A stretch of 64,000 bases of DNA from Psychrobacter sp. P2G3 (GCF_001593285.1 NZ_CP012529.1:1-64000), one strand, 5' to 3'. Positions 1 to 12,603 are shown, numbered from the stretch's first letter. Notes: a model not told the origin generated them from the sequence alone. Numbers and translations are program-made.

Positions 1-1464
1 ATGGGGTTCGTACTTTTCATGATAGATACAGCAGCTATTTGGGATAAATGCCTAAACGATTTACGTTATCACGTTAAAGATAATGTATTTACTATGTGGT
101 TAAGACCACTATCAGCACATCAAGAAGCGCAGACACTTATTATTCTTGCCCCTAATGATTACTTTGTAACGTATATCAAAAAAAACCATTTGCATGATAT
201 TCAGCAGCTGGTAGCTAAGCATAGCCAAGGCAGTATTGAAGAAGTTATTGTGCGTGTTGATAACGCTGGCCGTGACATTGAAGATAATAATCAGCTTGAG
301 TCAGGTTCCTTATTTGCAGAAGATAAGCCCTCCCCTACCCTTGCAGATCACAATTTTGAAACGACGCATAATAATATTGCTAGAGCAGATATTGATGCCA
401 ACACGCGTCATGCAGAATTGGTCGACTCAGCCGATGCTAAGTCATTAAGTTATCTTAACCCTGATTTTACCTTCGAAACCTTTGTCACCGGTAAGTCTAA
501 TAATTTAGCTTACAAGGCATGTTATGAGCTTAGTAAGCGCCAATCAAAGAATCGTCACAATCCTTTATTTATATACGGTCCTTCAGGATTGGGAAAAACG
601 CATTTAATGCATTCTGTAGCACATCGCTATTTAAAAAATAATAGAAGTTTTTATTATTTCACTTCTGAAAAATTTATTAATCAATTAGTTTATTCATTAA
701 GAAATAATAAAATAGAAGATTTTAAAAAGAAAATAAAAAAAGTAGATTTATTAATTGTAGATGATATTCACGTATTAGCTGGAAAGACTAAAAGCAGCAA
801 TGAGTTTTTGACTTTATTTGCTGATTTTACTAGTGGTGATAAGCAGTTAATTTTGGCTTCTGATCGTCACCCATCACAGATGACTGAATTCGACGAACGT
901 TTTAGATCACGTTTTTCTTGGGGATTAACGGTAGCTGTTGATCCTCCAGAAATCGACACTCGCATGCAAATCTTACAAAAGAAAGCGGCATCTTATGGAA
1001 TGGCACTTCCTAAAGAATGCGCGTTATTTATTGCTCAAAATGTCGTTTCAAATGTTAGGCGTTTGGAAGGTGCATTGAATCAGGTGTTTGCAAACGCTAA
1101 TTTGACTGGAGCGCCGATTACTCTTGAGATGGTGCAATATGCGCTAAAAGATATCGTCGCTATGCGCGTACAAGCGGTCAATATGGACAATATTCGTAAA
1201 GTTGTCGCTGAGTACTATGATGTAACAGTTAAAGATATCATGGGGCGTAAACGTACTCGTAGTATTGCAAGACCCCGTCAAATAGCGATGGCATTAGCAC
1301 GTGAGTTAACAGGTGATAGCTTTCCAGAGATTGGACAGTCATTTGGTGGGCGTGACCATACAACGGTGATGCATGCTTGTGATAAAGTTAATCAACTACG
1401 AGCAGCGGATCCTGCATTCGATAAGGACTATAAGACGCTAGCGCTGATGTTACAAGCGGCTTAG
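1..1464 (+). CDS. dnaA: Chromosomal replication initiator DnaA
   Basis: DnaA binds DnaA boxes at oriC, opens the duplex and loads the helicase. The 487 residues show an N-terminal DnaB-interaction domain, a variable linker of about residues 90-150, an AAA+ core with Walker A GPSGLGKT near residue 193 and Walker B IVDDIH near 252-256, and the C-terminal DNA-binding signature GGRDHTTVMHACDKV near 449-463. The family call is certain. The start is less so: an in-frame ATG at position 19 (MIDTAAIW) resembles the usual DnaA N-terminus better, and nothing upstream is visible to check a ribosome site. It is followed by dnaN and recF in the classical order. The segment between the Walker motifs is unusually AT-rich (23 G+C in the 150 bases 631-780). 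Confidence 0.97.
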   Translation: MGFVLFMIDTAAIWDKCLNDLRYHVKDNVFTMWLRPLSAHQEAQTLIILAPNDYFVTYIKKNHLHDIQQLVAKHSQGSIEEVIVRVDNAGRDIEDNNQLESGSLFAEDKPSPTLADHNFETTHNNIARADIDANTRHAELVDSADAKSLSYLNPDFTFETFVTGKSNNLAYKACYELSKRQSKNRHNPLFIYGPSGLGKTHLMHSVAHRYLKNNRSFYYFTSEKFINQLVYSLRNNKIEDFKKKIKKVDLLIVDDIHVLAGKTKSSNEFLTLFADFTSGDKQLILASDRHPSQMTEFDERFRSRFSWGLTVAVDPPEIDTRMQILQKKAASYGMALPKECALFIAQNVVSNVRRLEGALNQVFANANLTGAPITLEMVQYALKDIVAMRVQAVNMDNIRKVVAEYYDVTVKDIMGRKRTRSIARPRQIAMALARELTGDSFPEIGQSFGGRDHTTVMHACDKVNQLRAADPAFDKDYKTLALMLQAA

Positions 1465-1613
1465 AGGAGCCTAGGATCACTATGTTTTAGTAGGGTGATA
1501 TGGTTTATAATAGTCTCAGCATCTATCTACTATATGGATTATATTAGGTGGACAGTATCGAACCATTATCTATATCATTATAAAAAGAATCATTCAAATA
1601 AGAGTAACTAAGC

Positions 1614-2789
1614 ATGCAATTATCGATTAATCGAGAGTCGTTACTAAAAGCTATTAACTTGATCGCCAAGGCTGCTGACAAGCGCCATAATATGGTTATC
1701 TTGGGTAATATTAAGCTGCAGTTGTCTGAATCTGAGCTTATTTTAACCGCCTCTGATTTAGAAGTAGAGCTGACATCGACATTGAAATTGCCGGTTGGTG
1801 CTTGTGTTGAAGCAGGTACAACGACTTTACCAGCTACTAAGTTAAGAGATATCTGTAAATCACTACCTAACCAAGCACAAGTTAACCTTGCCACTCAAGA
1901 AAACGAGCGCTGCTTGCTGACTAGTGGTAAGAGTCGCTTTACTTTAGGTACGTTGCCTAGCGAAGATTATCCAAGCTTGGGTAATCCAGAAAATATTACA
2001 CCGTTGACCATCAGCCGTAGTCGTCTTACTGATCTGATTCATAAAACCCAGTTTGCGATGGCAATTCAGGATGTACGCTATTATCTAACGGGTATGCTAT
2101 TTGATGTTTCACAGCAGCAACTAACTACGGTTGCTACCGATGGGCACAGACTAGCGTTGGCGCGTAGTGTCATCGATGTAAGTGCTGATCTTAATATGCA
2201 GGCTATCTTGCCACGTAAAGCAGTGATTGAGCTTGAGCGTTTGGCGTCTGAGCTTGGTAAGATGCTTGGCGATCAAGATAATCCGGTTACTTTAAGCTTC
2301 GGTCGTGAATTCTTGCAAGTTAGCCTACCATTTGGTGAAGTTGATAGTGCAGGACAGGTGAGTCAAAACTTAATGGTTACTTTTACCGCGCGTTTGATTG
2401 ATGGCAAGTTCCCTGATTATCGCCGCGTTATGCCAAGTAATACCGATAAGCTGGCCTTATTCAATCAAGAAAAAATGACTGATGTGCTACGCCGTGTCGC
2501 GATTTTAAGTAACGAAAAATCACGTGGTGTAGTCTTTAATTTTGCCAGCGACGGTATGGTAGAAGTCCGTGCTAATAACGCTGAGCAAGATGAAGCCGTC
2601 GAGATGATACAAGCTAAGTATCAAGGTGAGCCGATGGAGCTGTCATTTAATGCAGCTTATCTACAAGATGTTTTAGGCGTGATCCAAGGTGATCTACAAA
2701 TGCATATGAGCCAATCAAATGCCTCAGTGCTGGTCAATCAGCTTAATGATGAGTTCCATCAATATGTCATCATGCCAATGCGTATATAG
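1614..2789 (+). CDS. dnaN: DNA polymerase III beta sliding clamp
   Basis: The beta clamp encircles DNA and tethers polymerase III and other replication and repair proteins. The 391-residue length is close to other gammaproteobacterial clamps. The N-terminus MQLSINRESLLKAINL and C-terminus ending in VIMPMRI are typical of DnaN, and three repeated clamp domains of roughly 120-130 residues fit the length. It lies 149 bases downstream of dnaA and upstream of recF, the conserved origin-proximal order. The ribosome site before the ATG is weak (AAGAG about ten bases upstream). No anomaly is visible. Confidence 0.97.
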   Translation: MQLSINRESLLKAINLIAKAADKRHNMVILGNIKLQLSESELILTASDLEVELTSTLKLPVGACVEAGTTTLPATKLRDICKSLPNQAQVNLATQENERCLLTSGKSRFTLGTLPSEDYPSLGNPENITPLTISRSRLTDLIHKTQFAMAIQDVRYYLTGMLFDVSQQQLTTVATDGHRLALARSVIDVSADLNMQAILPRKAVIELERLASELGKMLGDQDNPVTLSFGREFLQVSLPFGEVDSAGQVSQNLMVTFTARLIDGKFPDYRRVMPSNTDKLALFNQEKMTDVLRRVAILSNEKSRGVVFNFASDGMVEVRANNAEQDEAVEMIQAKYQGEPMELSFNAAYLQDVLGVIQGDLQMHMSQSNASVLVNQLNDEFHQYVIMPMRI

Positions 2790-2961
2790 CATTTTTGGTT
2801 TTTAAAAAGACGGTGAGTTAGGCTATAAAACTTTCTTCGCATAACGGTTTTTAGCAAGTTTCTACGTTTAAAGTCTAACTCTAAATCACTAAGAAAATTA
2901 CTATTGAATTAAACTTTTGCCTGCTATTAAGCAAGTTATAAAATAGGCGGCTGTCGGTACT

Positions 2962-4188
2962 ATGATTGAACGTCTACAAGTTTCACATCTGCGTAATTTA
3001 ACTCAGGTCGATCTAGAGTGTGCTGCTTGCAACGTCATCATCGGTGCAAATGGTAGTGGCAAAACATCATTACTTGAAGCTATATTTTTACTTTCAAGAG
3101 GTAAAAGCTTTCGCCACCATCAGCCTAAACGTTATATTCAGCACCATCAGAATACTACCATCGTACATTCTAAGCTCAACGATAACAGTACATTAGCTAT
3201 CCAGAAACAAGCCGATGCTACAACACTTCTACGTCTTAATCAAAACACCGTTTATAATCAAAGTATCTTAACTGAACAGCTACCAACGTTACTGATAGAT
3301 CCATCCACGATGGATATGTTAGAGCAGGGTAGTGCTAGCCGTCGACAATTATTAGACTGGCTAGTGTTTCACATGAAACAGGGCTTTCATCCACAATGGG
3401 TTGCTTATCAACGACTATTAAAACAGCGCAATAGTTTGCTAAAAAAGACGCGTCATTTGACTCAAGTACAGCTTGCTGAGCTAAAGTCATGGGACAAAGG
3501 TCTTAGTAATCATGCCGCACTTATCCATCATTATCGTGAACGGATATTTACTGAATGGCAGCCTTATTTTGCTCAAAGTATCGCTCAGTTATTGCCTGCT
3601 TATGCTGATCAATTGAGCCTGAGTTATAACGCTGGCTATGATACTAATGTTGGGCTAGACGTACAGCTCAATGAGCGGCTAGAGCAGGATTTACAGTTAG
3701 GATATACTCGTATTGGTAACCACCGTGCCGATATTCACGTGCATTGGCGTTCTATCGATTCAGTAGAAAAGACAAGTTTCAGTGAAGATGAAGATGAAAA
3801 TATAGGTAAAGTATCAAAAGTTGAAGCGAATCCTAAACTGCCTGTCTTAAAAGAGCAGGCAGCTAATGTGTTATCTCGCGGTGAAAAAAAGCTGTTGATT
3901 ACTGCTTTGCGTTTGTCTCAGTTACCACTGTTGCTCGAAACTGAAAAAGGCGTCTCTTCATCTAACAGCGATTTTCAATCAAGAGTGACACCAGTAGTAC
4001 TGCTAGATGATATTACTGCAGAGCTAGATAGCAGAGCAATAGAGATATTACTGTTGACTTTAGCGCAGCTACCATGTCAGGTGTTTATGACCAGTTTGAT
4101 GGATGATATTTTACCCTTAGTGCATCAGTACTGGTCAGAACCTAAAGTGTTTCATGTGAAACAGGGTGAAATTACTCGTTTTAGGTAA
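2962..4188 (+). CDS. recF: DNA replication/repair protein RecF
   Basis: RecF is an SMC-like ATPase that loads RecA at single-strand gaps through the RecFOR pathway. Its Walker A GANGSGKTSLLEAI lies near residues 28-41, an ABC-type signature LSRGEKKLL near 308-316, and a Walker B VVLLDDITAELD near 348-359. At 408 residues it is longer than the about 360 usual for the family, mainly through an acidic, low-complexity linker at about residues 270-297 just before the signature. Two parS-like 16-mers lie in its coding sequence (3365-3380 and 4148-4163), read as VFHMKQ and VFHVKQ. Confidence 0.95.
   Translation: MIERLQVSHLRNLTQVDLECAACNVIIGANGSGKTSLLEAIFLLSRGKSFRHHQPKRYIQHHQNTTIVHSKLNDNSTLAIQKQADATTLLRLNQNTVYNQSILTEQLPTLLIDPSTMDMLEQGSASRRQLLDWLVFHMKQGFHPQWVAYQRLLKQRNSLLKKTRHLTQVQLAELKSWDKGLSNHAALIHHYRERIFTEWQPYFAQSIAQLLPAYADQLSLSYNAGYDTNVGLDVQLNERLEQDLQLGYTRIGNHRADIHVHWRSIDSVEKTSFSEDEDENIGKVSKVEANPKLPVLKEQAANVLSRGEKKLLITALRLSQLPLLLETEKGVSSSNSDFQSRVTPVVLLDDITAELDSRAIEILLLTLAQLPCQVFMTSLMDDILPLVHQYWSEPKVFHVKQGEITRFR
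3365..3380. promoter_or_regulatory. parS-like variant site inside recF
   Basis: The 16-mer TGTTTCACATGAAACA differs from the ParB-binding consensus TGTTTCACGTGAAACA at one central base. It is the reverse complement of the variant at 4148 in the same gene. It is read in frame as V-F-H-M-K-Q. Whether ParB tolerates the change is unknown. Confidence 0.45.
4148..4163. promoter_or_regulatory. parS-like variant site near the recF 3' end
   Basis: The sequence is TGTTTCATGTGAAACA, one base off the parS consensus, and is read in frame as V-F-H-V-K-Q. The same 16-mer occurs at 45101. RecF C-termini of related bacteria often have a similar peptide, so protein constraint could explain part of the match. 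Confidence 0.45.
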
Positions 4189-7387
<3,199 letters not shown>

Positions 7388-7424
7388 ATTGGCTATGAAA
7401 GTTGCTTAATAACTGTTAAATAAT

Positions 7425-7462
7425 AAAAACCACCGCTTTGACACTCAAGGCGGTGGTTTTTT
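7425..7462 (+). terminator. Intrinsic terminator of gyrB
   Basis: A stem of about 15 bp (AAAACCACCGCTTTG pairing with CAAGGCGGTGGTTTT, one G-T pair) with a 5-base loop is followed by a T-run. A parS-type site begins 12 bases downstream. Confidence 0.9.
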
Positions 7463-7473
7463 AATATTAGAGT

Positions 7474-7489
7474 TGTTTCACGTGAAACT
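7474..7489. promoter_or_regulatory. parS-type ParB-binding site
   Basis: TGTTTCACGTGAAACT matches the ParB consensus TGTTTCACGTGAAACA at 15 of 16 positions and contains the full palindromic core GTTTCACGTGAAAC. It lies between the gyrB terminator and a dispersed hairpin repeat, about 7.5 kb from dnaA, as expected for an origin-proximal centromere. Confidence 0.88.
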
Positions 7490-7494
7490 TAATT

Positions 7495-7590
7495 AAGAAT
7501 TGCGTTCTGCTGGAATAAATTTTTCTTGCTTGCTGTGCGCTTCGCACTCCAGAGGCTTCGCAAAATTTATTCCAGCAGCGCTGAATTCTT
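7495..7590. repeat. Dispersed hairpin repeat, copy 1
   Basis: Arms of about 29 bases (CTGCTGGAATAAATTTT and its complement, with flanking AAGAATT) enclose a core that includes CTTGCTTGCTGTGCGC and CAGAGGCT. The same core, with different but self-complementary arms, recurs at 10449, 25298 and 41495. No protein-coding content is seen. Confidence 0.8.
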
Positions 7591-7610
7591 TTTAAATTTA
7601 ATCGACTATA

Positions 7611-7629
7611 GACACTTTCCTAAAGTGTC
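7611..7629. promoter_or_regulatory. Dyad upstream of mntP
   Basis: GACACTTT-CCT-AAAGTGTC is a perfect 8-bp dyad, 36 bases before the mntP start. It has no T-run and could be an operator or a leader hairpin. No yybP-ykoY manganese riboswitch was recognisable. Confidence 0.35.
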
Positions 7630-7665
7630 CCAGTTATAAATTATTAGTATAAGCGAAAAAATAAA

Positions 7666-8292
7666 ATGATCGAAGTCGTGTTACTTGCCGTTGCTCTAGC
7701 AATGGACGCATTCGCCGTCGCGATTGGGCTGGGTGCCAAGTCGCAAAAACAGAGTAAGCAATATTTATGGCGTTTAGCTATTTATGCTGCGTTATATTTT
7801 GGGATTGCGCAGGGAGTGATGCCACTTATCGGCTATTTATTAGGCGCGGCCCTCTTAGGTTGGCTGGCTGCTGCTGCACCTTGGATAGGAGGCATTATAC
7901 TTATCGGTCTCGGTGGTAAAATGCTTTATGAGGTTTTTGCTGGCGATGGGGAAGATGCGGTAGATAGTGCGCTTCATCTAAAAGCCGATGCTAATAATGC
8001 AGTTACGACTATTGAGGCTATTAATAAGGGTCATCAAACTATCAATCAACGCACCATGTTTACGCTCGCGATTGCGACTAGCATTGATGCGATGGCAGCA
8101 GGCTTTACCCTTAATTTATTGGCGCTTAATGCGTGGTTAGCTTGTTTGATTATTGCGGTAGTAACCGCTGGATTTGGGTTGTTTGGTGTTTATCTGGGTT
8201 GGCGCTCAGGTACATGGCTAGAGGATAAAGCGGAAGCGTTGGGCGGCTTGGTGCTTATCGCAATTGGGCTAAAAGTTATGTTTTTCGCCTAA
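7666..8292 (+). CDS. mntP: Manganese efflux pump MntP family
   Basis: MntP proteins export Mn2+ across the inner membrane. The 208 residues form six hydrophobic segments in two related halves. Each half carries the family's acidic motif: [13 protein letters not shown] near residue 12 and [12 protein letters not shown] near residue 143. A polar cytoplasmic loop of about 35 residues separates the halves (about 88-125) and is somewhat longer than usual. It stands alone between gyrB and the convergent rlmF, with a bidirectional terminator downstream. The dyad at 7611 is the only possible regulatory signal seen. Confidence 0.88.
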   Translation: MIEVVLLAVALAMDAFAVAIGLGAKSQKQSKQYLWRLAIYAALYFGIAQGVMPLIGYLLGAALLGWLAAAAPWIGGIILIGLGGKMLYEVFAGDGEDAVDSALHLKADANNAVTTIEAINKGHQTINQRTMFTLAIATSIDAMAAGFTLNLLALNAWLACLIIAVVTAGFGLFGVYLGWRSGTWLEDKAEALGGLVLIAIGLKVMFFA

Positions 8293-8314
8293 AAAAACAT
8301 TTTATTTTCTCAAT

Positions 8315-8352
8315 AAAAAGCACCTTTCTAGACTCCAGAGCGGTGCTTTTTT
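8315..8352. terminator. Bidirectional terminator mntP/rlmF
   Basis: AAAAAGCACC pairs with GGTGCTTTTT around a 17-base loop, with A- and T-runs on the two sides, between convergent genes. A parS-type site starts at its last base. Confidence 0.8.
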
Positions 8353-8368
8353 GGTTTCACGTGAAACT
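8353..8368. promoter_or_regulatory. parS-type ParB-binding site
   Basis: GGTTTCACGTGAAACT has the complete 14-base core and differs from the 16-base consensus only at the two ends. It directly follows the mntP/rlmF terminator, the same arrangement as at 7474. Confidence 0.82.
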
Positions 8369-8389
8369 TTTCATTTATATGACCAGCGA

Positions 8390-9448
8390 TTATTCTTCGT
8401 CAGTGTTAAAACGCCATGCTAATACACGGGTGTTTTTTTGCCCTTGACTCATCTCAATAATGCGCATTTGGGCGACATCGAGTTGTTTTAACAGTAGTTG
8501 CAAAGGTTTTACGTTTTCCGACTTGGAGACGAGGGTAGTAAACCAGCCAACATGCTCGGCGAAGTCTTGACTCTCTTTTGCCATCTTGGTCAAAAAGGCA
8601 ATCTCACCGCCCTCACTCCACAGCTCTTTGTGCTGACCACCGAAGTTTAGGTTTTGCGCGGCATTACCAGTCTTCGTTGAGTGTCGGCTTATTTGCTCAT
8701 TTTCATTCTTACCGCGATGTCTTTGTAAATTGTGCTGCTTGCGGGTATTGGCTTCCATCGCTTCCTCTAATGAGGCATGGAATGGGGGATTGCAAACGAC
8801 CACATCAAAGTAATCTTGGCGACCGATAATATTCTTAAAAATACGTTTAGGCTCAGGTTGTAGTTTTACTTTAACCGCACCTTTTAACTTCGCATTGGCT
8901 TCGCAAATAAGCGCTGCGGTATTGACCGAAATAGGGTCGATATCGCTAGCCGTAAAACGCCAACCGTAGCTTTGGCTACCAATAATTGGATAAATGGCAC
9001 TGGCACCCGTACCAATATCGAGGGCGTGGATTTCTTTACCAGTAGGTGGTGTATTGTCGTCATTAATGTGCGTGGTTTGAGCCAATAAGTCAGCGATGTA
9101 ATGAATATAGTCGGCACGACCAGGAATAGGCGGACAGAGATAGCCTTCTGGAATGTCCCAAAACTTGACGCCATAATAATGAGCTAATAGCGCTTGGTTG
9201 AGCACACGTACAGCCTGATGGTCGGAAAAGTTAATCGTCGGCTCGCCATTAGGGTTGGTAATAGTATGCTTGGCAAGCTCTGGTAAAGCGCGGGTCAATA
9301 CCGCAAAGTCATAACGACCTTGGTGCGGATTACGCGGGTGTAGCTTACCGAGTTTTTTCGCGGTCGCTGGAGATCTATTTCTGTGTTTACTGTTTGAAGG
9401 GGTGCTGGTCATAGTGTGGGGCTTTGATGTTTGAATATAACCGACCAT
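8390..9448 (-). CDS. rlmF: 23S rRNA (adenine(1618)-N(6))-methyltransferase RlmF
   Basis: RlmF methylates A1618 of 23S rRNA with S-adenosylmethionine. The N-terminal [14 protein letters not shown] and the later [18 protein letters not shown] closely resemble E. coli RlmF (YbiN). The SAM-binding [11 protein letters not shown] and the N6-adenine catalytic motif VVCNPPFH are present, followed by the usual conserved [13 protein letters not shown] region. At 352 residues it is slightly longer than E. coli's because of about 30 basic residues at the N-terminus. A second possible start lies at MTSTPSNS (9412), and neither has an obvious ribosome site. It is convergent with mntP. Confidence 0.93.
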   Translation of the reverse strand: MVGYIQTSKPHTMTSTPSNSKHRNRSPATAKKLGKLHPRNPHQGRYDFAVLTRALPELAKHTITNPNGEPTINFSDHQAVRVLNQALLAHYYGVKFWDIPEGYLCPPIPGRADYIHYIADLLAQTTHINDDNTPPTGKEIHALDIGTGASAIYPIIGSQSYGWRFTASDIDPISVNTAALICEANAKLKGAVKVKLQPEPKRIFKNIIGRQDYFDVVVCNPPFHASLEEAMEANTRKQHNLQRHRGKNENEQISRHSTKTGNAAQNLNFGGQHKELWSEGGEIAFLTKMAKESQDFAEHVGWFTTLVSKSENVKPLQLLLKQLDVAQMRIIEMSQGQKNTRVLAWRFNTDEE

Positions 9449-9477
9449 TTTAGCAGATTTCGCGGGTAACTAATGTG

Positions 9478-10251
9478 TTATCGGCTGCGTAAAATAAGGT
9501 TTAATCCCAATACTATCATCGCTGTACCCAATATGCGGTCTATCCAATGCTCAAAACGCTGAAAGCGACGATGAATTGCAGGGATGGAGAGTAACATTAC
9601 CACGGTGCTAAACCATGCCATCTGCAATACCATCATCCATACGCCATAAATGGCTAACTGCCATAGCGGTATGTCAGGTGATAATACAAGGGTAAATATC
9701 GCTACGAAATATACTGGTGCTTTTGGATTGAACACATTACAAAAAAAGCCACGACGCAAAATAGCGAAAGTTGAGTCGGTATTGGTAGAAGGTTCTTTCT
9801 TAGACAGGTTCTTAGACAAGTTTTTAGCAGTAGGGCTTTGTGTTAATAATTTTTCATTAGCATGTGGTTGTTCTTGCTCGGCAGACGCAGTGCGTGAAAC
9901 GTCAATGCCTGCATTTTCTGAGTTTGCCGCATTTGTTGAGGCTGCTAAATCTGATGGCTTCTTAGGTTTGGCTTGAATACCTTGCCAACCAAGATAAATA
10001 AGATAACTACCACCCAACCATTTAATAGCGGTGAGTAATGGCTGCGAATGGGCGATTACTGTCGCTAGTCCTAGCACCGAATAGATAATATGTACGGCGA
10101 GACCTAAGGTAATACCCAAACTACAAATCAAACCAGTGCGGCGACCTTTTGCTAATGTCTGCTGTGAAACCAAAACAAAATCAGGGCCAGGGGAGGCAGC
10201 AGCGAGTAGATGGACGCTGGTGATAAGCAAAAAACCGTGCCAAAATTCCAT
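9478..10251 (-). CDS. LysE/RhtB family amino-acid exporter
   Basis: Proteins of this family export amino acids or their analogues across the inner membrane. The N-terminal helix carries the family signature AAASPGPDFVLVSQ, followed by three hydrophobic segments, a long polar loop (about residues 102-165) rich in Ala, Ser and Asn, and three further hydrophobic segments. The loop is longer than in typical members of about 205 residues. I place the start at MEFWHGFL, because the 14 residues upstream in the open frame are charged and unlike the family. The substrate cannot be told. It lies 29 bases downstream of rlmF on the same strand and may be cotranscribed with it. Confidence 0.85.
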   Translation of the reverse strand: MEFWHGFLLITSVHLLAAASPGPDFVLVSQQTLAKGRRTGLICSLGITLGLAVHIIYSVLGLATVIAHSQPLLTAIKWLGGSYLIYLGWQGIQAKPKKPSDLAASTNAANSENAGIDVSRTASAEQEQPHANEKLLTQSPTAKNLSKNLSKKEPSTNTDSTFAILRRGFFCNVFNPKAPVYFVAIFTLVLSPDIPLWQLAIYGVWMMVLQMAWFSTVVMLLSIPAIHRRFQRFEHWIDRILGTAMIVLGLNLILRSR

Positions 10252-10448
10252 AAAATGCTCTGAGTGAAGTCTTAATTTGGATAATAGTTGCACTTATCGC
10301 AAATCAGGTCAACTGATATTGATGGCAGCTATGAATAGCAATGCTAAAACGGTGCTTGCGTTGCAAGGGGTGTATGTCTATATTGAAAGTGAACGATGTT
10401 AAAAACACTCTACATAGATACAATCCAAAATGAATGTCTATATCTCCG

Positions 10449-10522
10449 TATAGCTGGAAGAAATTTTTTTGCTTGCTGTGCGCTTTGCCAGACAGAGGCT
10501 GCAAAAATTTCTTCCAGCCATA
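10449..10522. repeat. Dispersed hairpin repeat, copy 2
   Basis: Arms AGCTGGAAGAAATTTTT and the complementary AAAAATTTCTTCCAGC enclose the shared core (TTGCTTGCTGTGCGC, GACAGAGGCTGC). The arm reads GGAAGAAA/TTTCTTCC here and GGAATAAA/TTTATTCC in copy 1, so both sides changed together. Confidence 0.8.
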
Positions 10523-10591
10523 CTTTATCTATTGTGGGTTAGTCTAACTATGTCACTGACCTTACAAGAGTAAACTTTAAAAGGAAATACC

Positions 10592-11395
10592 ATGACTACG
10601 GAAAGTAATAACAGTACAGACAATCGCATCACTTATGAAACGGACGGCTATATCTGCTTAATCGGACTAAATCGTGCCGATAAGCGCAACGCCTTTGACA
10701 GTCATATGATTCAGCAATTATCTGAAGCACTTACCCATTACGATAATGACGATAACCTACGTTGTGCGCTGATATTCGCCCATGGTGAGCATTTTACCGC
10801 TGGTCTGGATCTGATGGAGTTACAAGATAAATGGGACAAAGGCGCGTTTGAATTTAGCGATGACGAGATTGACCCGTGGGGTATCACTGGTAAATTACGT
10901 ACTAAGCCTGTCGTCGTCGCGGTACAAGGTACCTGCTTTACCGCTGGGATTGAGCTGATGCTAAACAGTGATGTGGTCATCGCTAGTGATAACTGCAACT
11001 TTGCACAGATGGAAGTGCAGCGCGGTATCATGCCATTTGGTGGGGCAACGGTACGTTTCATACAGGCAGCAGGCTGGCAAAAAGCCATGCCGTATCTACT
11101 CACAGGTAAGGCGTTCGACGCGCAAACCGCAGATAGACTTAATCTAGTCAGTGAAGTGGTGCCAAATGGCGAAGAATACGAGCGTGCAATGACTATCGCA
11201 CAAGAGATTTGCAAAGCTGCACCACTGGGCGTACAAGGTCTACTGTCCTCAGCACAAGATGTTAGTCGTAGTGGAACTGCAGCCGCATTGGCTAATATTC
11301 ATAGCTATTTGCCGCATTTATTCCACTCAGAAGATGCCCGTGAGGGTGCGATGGCGATGGTTGAGAGAAGGGATGCTGAGTTTAAAGGTCGCTAA
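10592..11395 (+). CDS. Enoyl-CoA hydratase/isomerase (crotonase) family protein
   Basis: Crotonase-fold enzymes act on acyl-CoA thioesters. The 267 residues show LNRADKRNAFDSHMIQQL near residue 30, an oxyanion-hole segment HGEHFTAGLDLMEL, and VQGTCFTAGIELMLNSDVVIAS as the second oxyanion element. The second acidic catalytic position of true hydratases is not obvious (AQMEVQRGIMPFGG), so isomerase or another crotonase activity is as likely. An AAAGGAAA ribosome site precedes the ATG. It stands alone, divergent from the lysE-like gene, with an AEC transporter 96 bases downstream. Confidence 0.87.
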   Translation: MTTESNNSTDNRITYETDGYICLIGLNRADKRNAFDSHMIQQLSEALTHYDNDDNLRCALIFAHGEHFTAGLDLMELQDKWDKGAFEFSDDEIDPWGITGKLRTKPVVVAVQGTCFTAGIELMLNSDVVIASDNCNFAQMEVQRGIMPFGGATVRFIQAAGWQKAMPYLLTGKAFDAQTADRLNLVSEVVPNGEEYERAMTIAQEICKAAPLGVQGLLSSAQDVSRSGTAAALANIHSYLPHLFHSEDAREGAMAMVERRDAEFKGR

Positions 11396-11491
11396 AGAAG
11401 GACGTTAGATTTTGGGTTTGTATTCATTCTAAAATCGATTGTTTATAACAGTGCTCATCTGTATCAATGCCTACAAGGGGCAATCACTACT

Positions 11492-12439
11492 ATGTTAGAT
11501 ATTATTAACATCACTGCCCCTATTTTTATCATCATCGCGCTTGGCTACTTATGTGTACGCTTCAAAGTCATTGACCCCAAGCATGCGAAAGGCATGGGTA
11601 GTCTGGTGATGAATATTGCGCTGCCAGCACTGATGTTTAACGCTATCGCTGGCACGCCTTTTCAAAAAGTTATCCTACCGCATTATCTGTTTACCTATGC
11701 TTTGGGCTCAGTCATGGCTTTTATGGTTGGCATAATGCTCACCAAAGCAGTCTGGCGACAAGACAACATTTCCGCCGCTTTAAACTCTGCTGCGCTCTCG
11801 TTTTCTAACAGTGCCTTTATCGGCTTTGCTGTCATCTCTATGGTTATTGGGTCTAGCAAGGCTGCCGCTTACTTGTCGATGAACGTTCTTATCGAAAGCC
11901 TATTAATCCTGCCGATGCTGTTTGTAATGGCTGAAATGAATCCTGCTTCAACTAAGTCTCTGGCAAGTGTCCTTTTAGGTATTGGCAAAAATTTCACTCA
12001 TAATCCGCTTATCATCGCCATCGTGGTCAGTGTGATTTTCTCTATCTTTAGTATCCCTGTACCACAAGTTGTCGCCCAAACCACGCAAATGCTCACTGGC
12101 GCTGCGGCACCACTTGCCTTGTTTGTTATCGGTATGAGCCTTTATGGGCTGGAGCTGCAAGGAGATTTACCAAAAATCACCACTATCGGTTTAGGTAAGC
12201 TTATCCTACATCCACTGCTTGTGCTGCTGGCCATAACATTAATATCTGGCGGCTCGATACAAGATAAATATGTCGCTATGCTATTTGCCTCAGCACCGGT
12301 GTTTTCTACCATTGCTATCATTGGTCAGCATTATGGCTTGGTTGATCGCATGTCTGCTATCGTCATCGTCTCTACCGTGGGCTCATTCTTTAGTATGAGT
12401 GCGGTGCTTATTTATTGGCAGGTGACTGTCGGATTTTAG
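11492..12439 (+). CDS. AEC family transporter (auxin efflux carrier-like permease)
   Basis: AEC permeases are inner-membrane carriers, some of which move malonate, malate or other organic anions. The 315 residues have about ten hydrophobic segments in two halves. The N-terminal IIALGYLCVRFKVID and NIALPALMFNAIAGTP, and the second-half GAAAPLALFVIGMSLYG, are typical. An AAGGGGC element lies about twelve bases before the ATG. The preceding crotonase gene could share its transcript. Nothing identifies the substrate. Confidence 0.85.
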   Translation: MLDIINITAPIFIIIALGYLCVRFKVIDPKHAKGMGSLVMNIALPALMFNAIAGTPFQKVILPHYLFTYALGSVMAFMVGIMLTKAVWRQDNISAALNSAALSFSNSAFIGFAVISMVIGSSKAAAYLSMNVLIESLLILPMLFVMAEMNPASTKSLASVLLGIGKNFTHNPLIIAIVVSVIFSIFSIPVPQVVAQTTQMLTGAAAPLALFVIGMSLYGLELQGDLPKITTIGLGKLILHPLLVLLAITLISGGSIQDKYVAMLFASAPVFSTIAIIGQHYGLVDRMSAIVIVSTVGSFFSMSAVLIYWQVTVGF

Positions 12440-12603
12440 AGTCTAGGGCGTGATAGCGATAACTAAGAGGAGAGAACTGAATTTAAGGTGTTGAAGCTCT
12501 ATACTTACAGCAGTAACTAAGTATTATTTAAAGAGTTTAAAGCTATAAGGTATACAGCTAATCCTAAATGAACCTGAGTACTAATTGAGCTTTTTTAGTT
12601 ATC

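Noticed and set aside
1465..1613. Possible oriC between dnaA and dnaN
   Set aside because: No DnaA box (TTATNCACA) seen; the origin is probably upstream of dnaA, outside the window.
8578..8829. Open frame opposite rlmF
   Set aside because: Shadow of a clear gene on the other strand, no ribosome site.
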